NCBI GenBank assembly: GCA_037179335.1
Contig: JAKZHN010000051.1
Span: 124,001 to 188,000 of the forward strand
Direction: 5' to 3'
Length of the DNA: 64,000 nt
Origin: Cyclaneusma minus
Lineage: Eukaryota; Ascomycota; Leotiomycetes; Marthamycetales; Marthamycetaceae
Shown here: piece by piece, positions 47,601 through 58,904 of the stretch
How positions within the stretch are numbered: position 1 is the first letter of the stretch
Layout of the letters: each line of letters opens with the position of its first letter
Notes under the pieces: model-generated
Seen by the model: only the letters and a program-made list of their open reading frames with translations
Told to the model about the DNA's origin: nothing
The model's database searches: none
Position numbers and translations under genes: made by a program

Positions 47601-50600
47601 TTCAGATAGCCAAAAACAACCCCCCCGAGGCATCCGATAAATCTCAGCGTCGTACAACCAGTACATGAGCTCGCCACATCCGAAGCAGCTTTCCTGAAGC
47701 TCTTTTGGTGTGGAGACTGGAGCTGTTTATATAGCTGCAAGGGGGGCTTGGAAGCGGAGAATTTGGACTTGGGGGACTGAGATATATGTTTAATTTGGAG
47801 GTTGCATGCTCTGGTGACAGCAAGTAGGTTGAGTAAGTGTGGCAGTAGGTTGTGACAGCAGGTGGTTGGCTGCACCAACAGCATGTGTTTCGAGTGGTGA
47901 AGAATGGAGCTGGATGTCAAAAGTACTGAGGGTTTTGCAAGTCTTTGCGCAGGGAAATGATCTTCAGGCATTACTATTGAAACCACTACAATGAATAATC
48001 TACATTCAGAAGTTTCATGGATCTTGGGACTTTACAGCCAATACATGTCATGGTGTTCGCATTTGCACCAAATGGTACCTCACTCATAAGTATCAGACTG
48101 TTCTTCCTCAACTGTTTCTTGAAGACAGTTCGGCTGGGTGCTGGAGGGGTTTATATAGTAGCTGTGAAAGGAGGCGATGGTGATGGTGGGATCTGGGACT
48201 GGTTTTTTCATGGTCAGTATCTTCAGTTCCAAGTTTGAGAACAGCAAGCGGCTGAGGCGACGGTGGCAGTCAGTTGCGACAGCTGGCAGGTACTATGACA
48301 GTAACATATCTTCTCTGCCATTTAATCAAGAGTTAGCTGAAGCCTGAATGTCAAACGAACCTGATCTTTCCCGCTCAGTTGTCAATGCACTCACTTTAGG
48401 TGCAATCAAAGTTACTATGAGGACACTTGTGGATCTGACGGATACAAGCGTGTACAAGAATCACATACTTCAGGCTTTGGATGTCTTCTTTCCTGAAGTT
48501 CAATCAGACTGGGAACTGGAGAGGTTTATATAGCGATGAGGTGGGGATCAGAGCGGCACATTGACGCCCTGAACTAGGGGGACCGCAGGTAGAAACACCT
48601 TCAATCCGTATCCTGAGAACAGCAAGCGGATCAAGTAACGGCGGAAGTAGGTTGCAACAGCAGGCAGTCATTACGACAGTGAAGCAAATCTCCAGCGGTT
48701 GGAAAATGGAACTGGACATCATGGATCTTGAGGCTTTGCAAGCCAATCTCTCAGAGAATCCAAATCAGATTGTCAAAAATATGACATAGATGTTTAGGGA
48801 CCGGTGAAATTCGGTGCGGCGACAACTGGGCTGAGCATGGAACAGCAGGAATTTGCTGCGAAGGTGACAGATGCTCCCGGGGACTCGAGAATACTGCGAG
48901 TCCTTAGCAACAAACTGGGGGATTTGCAGGTTAGATTTTTAAAGCATTTGGCTTTTCACAATGAGAGTGTCCCGAAAACTTTCGAGATATGTTTGTAGAT
49001 CAGGTGGACACCGGATTCGAGCAACGTCGTGTAGGTCCCTGTAACTTCTTTTTCTGACTTTCAAGAGCGGCGATTGAGGGTGCTTATATAGCTGGTCCAG
49101 GACTCAAAGTACAAACATGGCTCTGCCTCATCAGTCATTTGAGCGACAGCTGGAATGAGTAAACAACAGCAGGAAGTTCTAGTGACGGTGACAGATATCT
49201 TTGGGAATATGATGGTCCAGCGTCTAGAACACCCTGGTTTACATCTGTACCAACGGCGTTGCCACACTTGCATTATCTTGGCCTTTGGAGTTTGGCGGGA
49301 GCAATAGGAGTAGTATTACCGGACATCGAAGGGCACAGCTTTGGTGATGGGCTTGCAAGAGTATGGTGGAAGTTAAAGAGCTTTATATAGCTGGGATGTG
49401 AGACCAGGGTGGGAGATGAGGACAAGGGGACCGCAAGTGTGAAATCCAAACTCCTTGGGATGAGAGGTCCACTCAGCAACAGCAGATAGTCATTTCGACA
49501 GCAAATGTTGTATCCGCTAAATTCAGACGGAGGCTGGAAGTCAAGAAACTTGGGTGGGTCTCACGGGTCAGTTCCTCACCGTAAGGAAAAACTGTGACTT
49601 TTCGAGGATCTCCCTATGTTTGGGTGACGCTCGTTATCGTCTGCAACATGCCATCTTCCTCCCTGTACTGTCTTTCTTGATTTCAAAAGAAGTGGAGATT
49701 GAAGGCTTTAAATAACTGGTCGAGGCCTTCAGGATCAAGCAAGCATGCCCTAATCCCATAATCCTTGAATCGACAAATAAACCAATTAGCAAACAGCAGG
49801 AAGTCTTTGCGACGGCAGCAGAGACCTAGGGATCAAAGCTCGAATCCAGATGCTGATTCCCGAAATTTGAGATCTGTGTCAGCTGTTTAGTATATCCGAC
49901 AGAACGAGAGCTAATATTCTATCAGTTCTGAGCTACGGTAGACGTCAGTTCGTCCCACCAACGGTGGCCTAGCGTGCAGGTGGGCCGTTTAAGTTTTCTT
50001 GAACATTAGGTGTGTGGAGACTGGGGCTCTTTATGCAGTTGGTCCAGGACTCTAGGCGCAAGCATGACTACCCCTGACCTAGTATTGAGAAATGAGAATT
50101 GACAGGTGAATCAAGCAACAACAGCAGAAAGTCGTCGCAGCGGCAACAGAATTCCCCAGTGGCTGACGAAAGTGTTAAGGTATGGTAAGAAATCGAGACT
50201 GTAGAGCAGGTCAGTCCTTTGGAGTATCTGCCGATGGCGATGCTTCCAGATTCGCAGAGATCAAGAATCTATTGGAAATTACCCCGAAGACAGTAAGACC
50301 ATAAATCCCGGTGAGCACGGACTTCGTGACGCATCACCTTCAGGTGGGTGAGGTCACCATGAGATATTTTCCTTGAACTGCAAAGGGGGATGCTGGTGGT
50401 TTTATATAGCTGTTCCAGAACTTAGAGGACCTGGACGGGAACTCTGAACAGATAACTCGGTGAGGTCCAAATCGTGTGGCGACAGATGAGTCAAGTAACA
50501 GCAGATAGTCGTTTCAACAGCAGCAGTACCTCCAGTGGCAGTTAACGAATGGCAGTAAAAAACGTTGAAAAACTTATGGTTGTAGGCAGGTCAGGGACTC

Positions 50601-53600
50601 GTGTTGTGGAAAGTGTCTAGAGATCCGAGGACAGATGAGTTTGGGACAGCATCATGTACTCGCTAGCATTGTAATTCGCTTGCTGAATTTTGACTGTGAG
50701 GAGAGGCGTTCAAATAGTTCGTGGACCGAGGAACTACGACGGGAGCCCTAAGCTGAGGGGCTATCAGGTGATCAAAGTCCAGAAATTGATAAAGCTTTCC
50801 GCCACTTCCGGTGACAGGTGAAACAAGAGATAGAAAGGGCTCATTCCAAACAGCAACTGGATGATTTTGGGGGGGGGGGGGAGACTCGAGTAACGAGTTG
50901 GTTTTACAGAAGCTCCAAATCGTACGCGTCTTGGATACAGGCCCTCGTGTCGTTCAAAGAAAACTCAAACTCGAACTGAAGTTCAAACATTAAAATTTGG
51001 TAGATGAAGACATAAACCCGCCCTTTTGAGCTTTTCGGCTTGAACATTGAAATGGAGGAGAGTCGGGGTCCTTAAATAGCTGGCCCAGAGACCTGGACGG
51101 GGTCACGAGGAGCGCAAGGGATGAACTGCCCTAGATCACTAGGAAATCGAAGCTCTAAATATGAGTATGGTTAATTGTTAAGGTCTTGACAGTAAGTGGA
51201 TAAAACAACAATAGATAGCCGCTATGGCAACAACAGAACCTCCGGAGAGCTGCGTAGGAGCCATGCTTGGAGAAGTTTGGGAGTTTTGACCAATAGATGA
51301 TACATCTATTTGGCTCAAGCCACCATGGAAAGCTGCCATAATGATAACAAAAGATCTGTTGGACATGGATGGTGCAGCATGGTACGTGACCTTCCTGTCA
51401 GACTTGATCCAGTCTCCGAATCCTTGGTTTCTAGCAGGAAGGGTTTGAAGGTCCTTAAATAGCTGTTCGAAGAGACTAGAGGATGTTGAGGGACGTAGGT
51501 GCTTGTATTGGGAAGGTCTAGCTAAGAACTGCCTTTATAGCAGTGAGGTCTAGACTAGCGCAGGGACTAGTGCTGTAGCCTGAGGCTCCAACAGAGGATA
51601 GTAGTGGATCGCGAGACCGGCTAGTTTGCTAGGGAGGGTGAATCTATACTTGAATTTCCCCGAAGAATCTAAGAACTACTTGCTGTATATCGCACAATAG
51701 CAATTTGTCCCTCAGTCTCGGTCAGAGAATGGTTCTAGCCATGAGAATTTCATGTAGTTAACATTGCCTGGGCGAAACTCTAAGCCGAGCGAGGGAGGCT
51801 TTCATTGGTCTTTACGCCTTTTAAGCGACTACTCAAGATATAGCGGCGAATTTGGTGCTTCCAGATAAAGACAATAGGTGCTCTGCACGGCAGGAGGCAG
51901 CGGTTTCGACAGCAAAGTGTGTTCCCGGTGATTGGAAGGCGCGTAGAGGGGTCTTAAGAATTGTGGACTTAACATCTCGGGAGTATTTACCTGATTTTGG
52001 AGGAAGATTGGAAACCTTCATCAAGATATGTCTTGTAAATCTGTACTAAGACGCCTGATGGATACGGGCGTCGTTCATTCCCATGCCTTTCAGCCCCACC
52101 AATTCTTTTCTTTGGAGATCGGAATAGAGGGGACAGCAATATCTTTTTATACCTACCTAGGCAATCAAAAGACCAGGACGCGAACTCCGGACTCTGAGAA
52201 TTGGCAGGTCACGTGGTAATTTGGGTTGAAAGTTTCTAGACCCGGAAGCCTGCAGGTATAAATATCGCCAGACTCCCCAGCAGTTAAATGATCAAGCATC
52301 TTGGCATACGAGATCTTTTTCAGGTGGTCACGAATGGCCTAGTGATTGGATTCGGGTGTATATCCAGTAAGTAGAAAGAACTGCGTATTTAGGAATGCGC
52401 TAGCTATGCAGCAGCAGCAGAGATGATCAAAACGGAATTCGAATTGAGTCAGTAACTTGAGAGACTCCAATCTTCAGAACAGCAATATGACCAGGCGACA
52501 GCGAGTAGCCTTTGCGATAGTAGAACATGGTCCCATGAACCGCGGGCTCAAATGCACCTGGGCTGGGAGGCATCGAAGAAGTGCCAACTTCCGGCAGACA
52601 GACTATTGAGGTTCAGCAGGACGATATCGAGCTCTGGAAGACAGAGTCGCCATGGAAGGGGGATCTGCGAATGGTACTTCTTGGAGCTTGAGAAATTGGA
52701 GAGGGGAGGCCTTTATATACCTAGCGGCCGGTACAGGAGGCCAGGGCTGGAACTCCGAACTACGTTACTAGGCAAGGAAGATTGAGACGAGTGGGGATCG
52801 AAAGTTGATAACACCCGAGGCAGCACATGACAATAATCTCCAGGCCCGAAGCTTCTCCTTGAGGACGTCAGACAAACTGAGCGACAGCAGAAGATCGTTG
52901 CAACAGTCAAGTATGTCGCTGTGGGTTGAAGTGGAGCTAGACTGGGAATAATCGAAAATGCATCTCGATTCTGCAGCCAGGTTCGACCCACAATACTCAT
53001 ATAATTCAGAAAGAAGATATTGAGGTAGGGTAGACACAGATGTCGCCATACCCTGGTATGAACTTGAATACTTTCTTGGATTTAAAATGAAGGGGGGTAG
53101 GGACCTTTATATAACTGGTGTCCAGGGAGGCCAAGACGGAACCTGGACTCTACCTACACAAAGAATTGAAACACTCCAGTTTCGAGAATCGCTAAGTCCT
53201 AAAAGCGCAAAAATGGTCATCATCTCGAGACTTGACAGTCTCGGGGACGGCAAGCGATGTAATCAACAGTAAGCCTTTTTGCGACAGCAGAACATGTTTC
53301 CGGTGACTAGGAGAATCGACAAAGATTGAGAGAGCGAGGAAGTGGGAATTATACCCAGAATTCAGCGCATCAAGTTTCAGAAACTCTTGAAAAAGTGCAA
53401 ACCGGCATGAAGATAATGTAATCTGCTAGACATGTGGGACAGCCGTCGCCAAGGGACCTGCTCATCCTGAATCCTGTATTCCAAATCTTGGACTATTCAT
53501 TCTTGAATCTCAGAGTAGAGGAGTTTGGGAGTCTTTATATAGCTAGTCCAGGAGACAAGAATCCGGATTTGGGGTCTGGCAAGTCAAGCCAGCTTCAGAA

Positions 53601-55080
53601 GTTACGAACCCTGAAGCCACGAACATGTTCATCATTTGAAGGCTTGACTCCTAGGGAACAGCAGGTAGACTGAGTAGCAGCAAGTAGTCGTTGCGACAGC
53701 AGAAGATATTCTCGGGGACTAGCAAATAGAACCGGACTAGAAAAAAAGAAGGTGTATACCGAAAAACTTGAGGTCGGAAAGTTTGCTAAAATTCGACACA
53801 AAAATATTAGGATCTGGTCGACAAGAGCGTCGTCAAGTGGCCTGGTACATTCTGCAAGGTTCAAGAGTTCTTAAACTTCGAAGCAAGAGAGAGTAGAGGT
53901 CTTTTATAGCCAGATAGTCCAGAATTCAGCACGTGAAGTCCGAACTCGGCCACGACATTGACTTGTACATTACATCGCGAGACTCTGAACCCGCACTAGT
54001 CTTGCTGGTAGCCTGCTAGTATTCGATGTAAAGCTGTGAGTCTACTACGAGTCTACGCCGAAGTCGGAGGGATCTAGGCATCAAACAATATAAAAGGACC
54101 CAAATCTATTCAAGCTGACGTCCCAAACCTTACCGCGAAAAGCTACGTTGCGCACTGGGACCGACCCTGCAGCCTAGACGTTGAGCTGGTACAGAATCTA
54201 CGACTGCTTTCTAGAGCTTGAATCTGTTAAGTCAGCTCAAGGACCAGAAACAATCGAATGATTTAATGCTAATTTTGTAAAGCCAGTCTACTATCGCGCG
54301 GCCAGATGCTTCATAAAAAGCATCAAACTGCACAAACGACAATACCGAGTCAAAGCAACAGCAGGCCATCGTTGCAACAGCAGAAGATAATTCCGGAGAT
54401 CAGCAAATACTCATCAATTCGAATTCAGAAATCGAATTTATCTTTCGAGAGTTCAGCATACCAACCTTGAAGTTGACTCCCAGCTCCCTGCCGAAAATCT
54501 AAATCCGCACCAGGTCACGTCAGCTCTCGTACACCAACAACATCTTTTTTAATTCTTCTGAGCTTTGAAGAGTGTGGAGGCTAAAGCCCTTTATATAGCT
54601 TGTGGAGAGGACGAGCACGTGCTGGATGGTGGTAAAGTGAGGCTATCATCACCAGATGACGCTCGAGAGTGTAGACAACAGCAACGAGCACAAACGACGG
54701 TGGTGGGTTGGGACGACAGCACAGTGACGGGATGACGGTAACCCGTCCCTCTGGGGACACAACGCTCGAGAAATTTCTGACTACCAGCCAGGAAAGCCAT
54801 TGGGGAACTTTAATTCAACGCGAATAGGGAAAGAAAGTCTCTAAGAACCCTAGCCAAGCAGACCCGAGCTTTTAGTTCGCTTCAGTCAGAATCTTGTTCT
54901 TGGTGATCGAACTAGAGGCTTATCCCTTCAGAAGTGCGAGAGTGGCTCTTTATATACCTCAATCTTTGGGCTTGGCCGTTACAGTAAGGTCACGTGCACT
55001 AGCAGGGACTCAGGAGACTGCCGCTTGAGCGGGACTTTCCCCAGAAGTGATGAGTAGACGGCGTCACGGCGGTAGATGAG
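47600..55080 (-). repeat. Repeat block 2: about 19 promoter-like units
   Basis: Minus-strand TATA cores appear on the plus strand as CTTTATATAGCTG or variants near 47726, 48150, 48525, 49084, 49382, 49707, 50030, 50401, 50709, 51071, 51454, 51819, 52144, 52712, 53106, 53534, 53902, 54590 and 54949. Most spacings are 300-430 bp; the longer gaps (about 560, 570 and 690 bp) may each hide a decayed unit. Best-kept minus-strand context is CTGGACCAGCTATATAAAG, then a C/T-rich leader of about 20 nt, then TTCAAGAAA. On the upstream side (higher coordinates) lies a box that reads on the plus strand like AGCAACAGCAGGWAGTCGTT-GCGACAGCAGAAGAT. Copies are strongly diverged. Frames are broken in nearly all units; one unit opens a 93-codon frame (52768-53049). 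Confidence 0.75.
52768..53049 (-). CDS. Doubtful small ORF downstream of one array core
   Basis: A 93-codon frame starting MATSVSTLPQYLLSELYEY, with its ATG about 57 nt downstream of the 53106 TATA core, at the place a transcript from that unit would supply a first ATG. It is the longest such frame in either array. Other units have first-ATG frames of 1-17 codons, so no shared protein is evident. It could be a remnant of an ancestral gene or chance. No domain recognised. Confidence 0.2.
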   Translation of the reverse strand: MATSVSTLPQYLLSELYEYCGSNLAAESRCIFDYSQSSSTSTHSDILDCCNDLLLSLSLSDVLKEKLRAWRLLSCAASGVINFRSPLVSIFLA

Positions 55081-55341
55081 TGTTGCACCAAATGACCAGA
55101 AGAAACCTTGGGATATGCTAGGTAAGGTATTTTACATCCTCATTCTTGCCCCCTTTTCGATGCACCGAGTCTCCAGACCATGCCAGGACGCCAGCCGAAC
55201 CCACCGATGCATATACAGGTATATACAACACCAAGACCAGCCAACCATGCAGATGCTTATAGGATCCGGAAAAGGGGTATCCCGACAAAATGAAAACTTT
55301 TTGTTGACCGAGCCGACCTTTGTTCGGACGCCACCACGATA

Positions 55342-56668
55342 CTAATGGTGTCCATTAGCAGCCCCGTAATCCGAATCTCCTCTCTCCAAAATCGGCCTCT
55401 CATCACCCCCGTACTCAACGCGCTCCTCCGCCCTTTGTGTTCCCTTTCCTTTCCCATTCTCCCTATACACGAAAAACTGCACGAAGATCGCCATGTCTAG
55501 CAACAACGTGCCCAGACTTCCCGCAATCCAAGACGCATTGACCGCCACATATCTCCAATACTCTTCCGACCACTCGCCCTTTCTACACTTCCCGTGTTTT
55601 CCATGACACTTAGCTTCGAATGCGAAGATCGAGAGCACATAAGTGAGGTTTCCGATACATGCGAACAGGAAAAAGAGCATAGATACGCCTTCAGTGGATT
55701 TACGACGGTAGTTGAGAAGCATTTGCGGAATGCGAGAGCCGAGGTAGAGAACAGCGCAGAGGTAGCCGAAGATTTGGCCCCAGAGGCTGAAGACCACGGC
55801 ATCCTCGCCATGATCAGGGGTATGCTCGGGGGTATGTGGGGGCGCATGTTGCGATTTGCGGTTGCTGATCCACCAGCCAAAAATCCCAGCAGCGACGACC
55901 ATGAGTACGGCGACGAGGTTGAAGAGGAAAGCTTGGAGTGTGGAGGTTGGGGCGGGGGGTGCTTGTTCGCGGGTTTGGGAAGAGTCGCGCATGGGGAGGG
56001 CGGGGTTGAGATGCGATGGATCGACGTAGGTGCTGGGACGACGTTCGCGCGAGGGAGAATGGGTGGAGGTGCCGTTGCCGTTGGGTGGAAGGAGACTGGT
56101 TCGCTCGCTGGGTTCCCCTTGGGGCTTGGTGGGAGGTATGGCTTCGTCTTTCAAAGTGAAGCCGCGGTAGTAGAAGCATTGTGCTAGGAGAACGAGGTCG
56201 GCGATGGTGTAGTATACGGCGAGAATTATCTGGCGAGTGTAAGCCAGAAGTTTCTTGGGAGAGAATGGTTATATGTTACCATCGTTGGAAGCACTCCTTG
56301 GAGGACTGCCCCCAAGATATTGAATACATCACCTAAGAGCCATCTGGAAACCCGTGTTAGCGAAGTTGAAGCCCACTGGAAGAGAGGAGCGGGATTCGAA
56401 AACAGGAAATGAGCATAATATGATGTTCCGAGGAAAATGGGAGGTGACTGACACTATGATGAAGTGAAGAGATAGTCCATCGGCGGATCCGCGTCTAAAG
56501 TTCTCTATGATCTGCGGACTGAAGACGACAACCCAACATGCTATCGATACCGATCTATGGGTTCATAAATTAGCATATTCCTTGTCACAGAAAACAGCGG
56601 ATCTCCTACCCACAGATGCCACTGATGGCCTCGATATCCAGATTTATGCCCTGCGATGGCGGAAACAT
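55342..56668 (-). CDS. PQ-loop repeat vacuolar amino-acid transporter (Ypq/Stm1 family)
   Basis: Exons 56668..56610, 56554..56453, 56343..56280 and 56229..55342 give 370 aa. Splicing restores MFPPSQGINLDIEAISGICG, SVSIACWVVVFSPQIIENF and FIIVWLLGDVFNILGAVLQG. Seven hydrophobic segments are visible. The two PQ motifs sit in VFSPQIIENFRRGSADGLSL and SRIPQMLLNYRRKSTEGVSM. A ~100-residue polar loop between the third and fourth spans (SERTSLLPPNG, Pro/Ser-rich) is typical of fungal members and includes a possible dileucine vacuolar signal. Family members export cationic amino acids such as lysine and arginine from vacuole or lysosome. The gene closes repeat block 2 on its right side and is transcribed toward it. 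Confidence 0.9.
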
Positions 56669-57453
56669 GACTCCTAACTCGAAGTGATTCGTACACTTCA
56701 GCCTGGGACTGCTTTCTTCGTATTCCGTAGATGGCGCCTATTACTTCTTTCCCGGATCTCCTCCCGGCCAACAAATCTCTTAAATACGGGGTGAGTATAT
56801 GCAGTCATGGAAGTAAACAGTCGTCGTCACAAGGGCCGAAAAATAGGTAAAAAGACACCAGGAAGGTTTTGCATCGACGAAAAATGCATATGCGGCCGCG
56901 TGCAGGAACCTTACCGATTGGCCGGAATTGGGCGACTTATCGATAACCTTCAAAAGTCCGAGAAATGGAGCCGGTTACGTCACGCCAAGAGTGAGAGGTC
57001 GCTTTCGCTTTGAGAATATACCATACCATAAAGCATTTTGAAACCGCAAGATCGTTGATTAAGCGACTATTATTTTCCAGAATAGAAACATCTAGTAGAG
57101 AATCCCCACTCACTATTATCGGTGTAAGTATTTCTCCGCGAACGAAATCGGATCAATCGGAAATTTCGGAGTATTGACGTCGCTGAGCTTCATCGGAAGC
57201 TGCTTACCAAGTCGCCCCCCTCCCTACCCCACGTCCGGTCATCGTTCGGAGACAAGGTGAGCTATCCGAATACTCGGTATTTCATACACATCACAGCTTT
57301 TCCTCCTCTCCCAGACAAAACCTTTCGTCTTGCTTTTCTCTCCCCTTTCCTCTCTGTTTCCAATCGAGTTTCCCCAGCGACTCGAGACCCCACACTTGTC
57401 TCACAGACAATTTTCCAATCTCACATCTCTCGCAACCCCTCCTCTTCTCAAAA
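56669..57453. other. Divergent promoter region
   Basis: 785 bp between the PQ-loop and NADH pyrophosphatase start codons. A short frame at 56807-57013 has no support. The 57290-57450 part is C/T-rich, as expected for a leader of the downstream gene. Confidence 0.5.
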
Positions 57454-58812
57454 ATGCCACCCCAGCCTGAGCTCCCCCAACCCGCCCACCCCGACCTCGA
57501 CAGCATGCTCTCCCGCAAATTCGGCCGCGAAATCGCCAACTACTTCTCCGGCTCCCCGCTCAACCGCGTCTCCTTCCTGCGCTCCGACCACTCCTTCATC
57601 TCCTCCGCCCTCACCCACTCCTCGACCCAATTCCTTCTCTTCAACAACCTCAATCCCCTCACCAAAGATCCCACTAAATTGGCATATGCGAGCTACAAAG
57701 ATGTAGTTCCGCTGATTGGGGAGAATCCGTTTGAGAAGACGGAAGAGGAGATGGTTAAGGAGTATCGGAGCGATGTGACGGTGCCGTTGGTGCTGTTTTT
57801 GGGATTGGATGAGAGGAGTAAGGGGGGCTTTAAGCATGGGATTTATGAGGGGAGTCCGTATTTTGCGGTCGATGTTACGCCGAAGGGGACAGTGGAGAAG
57901 AAGGCGGAGGAGCTGGTGGAGGCTATGAAGGCGAAGGGATTGACTTTTGCGGAGGCGAGGATGCATATGTCCTTGAATGCCCCAGAAGGTATTTCCATTC
58001 CCCAAACACGTCCTCGATTTTCCGATTTTATGGAAGAAAAGGGGGTCGAATTGCTTGTATGAGAAATGGCTTGGCTAATGTACATCTGAAAAACAGCGGC
58101 TATATACGCCCAAGCCCGCTCCCTCCTCGACTGGAACGCCCGCAACCCCTTCTGCGGCGGTTGCGGCCAACCCACCATGTCCGTCAACGCCGGCACAAAA
58201 CGCATCTGCCCACCCACGGACATGGCCTCTCTCCCCACCGCGCAACCCGGCACCTCCGTCACCGCTCCCCGCGATCGCCCCTCCTGCGCAACTCGCAAAG
58301 GCATCTCCAATCTCTGCTTCCCCCGCACCGACCCCACCGTAATCATGGCCGTCGTCTCGCACGACAGCAAGCGCGTCCTGCTGGGCCGCCAAAAACGCTG
58401 GCCTCCACACTGGTATTCCACGCTTGCAGGATTCTGCGAACCGGCGGAAAGTGTGGAAGAGGCGGTTAGGAGAGAGGTTTGGGAGGAGAGTGGGGTGTTG
58501 TTGGGGAGAGTGGTTATTCATAGTACGCAGCCGTGGCCGTATCCGGCGAATCTGATGATTGGTGCTGTGGCGCAGGCGTTGCCGGATGGAGAGGAGATTT
58601 TGCTGAAGCATGATCCGGAGTTGGAGGATGCGAAGTGGGTGCCGATGGATGAGATTAGGGAGGCGTTGAGGGTGGGGACGAGTGGGTTGGGGGAAGAGCC
58701 GGGTGAGGGGTATAAGGAGGGGGGTTTGAGACTGCCGCCTGCGACAGCTATTGCGAATCAGTTGTTGCAGGCTGTTACCAGTGGATTTTTGGGCGGAGAT
58801 ACGAAGATGTAG
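57454..58812 (+). CDS. npy1: NADH pyrophosphatase (Npy1/NUDT12 type Nudix hydrolase)
   Basis: Exons 57454..57988 and 58097..58812 give 416 aa. The order is that of the family: an N-terminal beta domain (about 1-180), a zinc ribbon beginning NPFCGGCGQPT with KRICPP and a later Cys in LCFPRTDP, then the catalytic domain. The Nudix box GFCEPAESVEEAVRREVWEESG has every canonical residue, and the following SQPWPYPANLMIGAVAQA-type segment is the NADH-specific motif downstream of the box. The enzyme cleaves NADH to NMNH and AMP and also removes NAD caps. Between the zinc Cys pairs there is a polar insertion (ASLPTAQPGTSVTAPRDRPS). The 3' end converges on the next gene with 92 bp between stops. Confidence 0.93.
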
Positions 58813-58904
58813 ATTGGGGAAGCATGAGATCACAGAGATATGGTTATATATGCGACGCAGAACTGGAAGTAGAAGGATGGAATATCCAACCTAATAGCAC
58901 CTAT

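Noticed and set aside
50868..50881. A run of about twelve to fourteen G residues
   Set aside because: A simple homopolymer; possibly length-unstable or a sequencing artefact, with no further structure.
52970..52995. AGGTTCGACCCAC resembling a tRNA B box
   Set aside because: No matching A box or cloverleaf stems could be found around it by eye.
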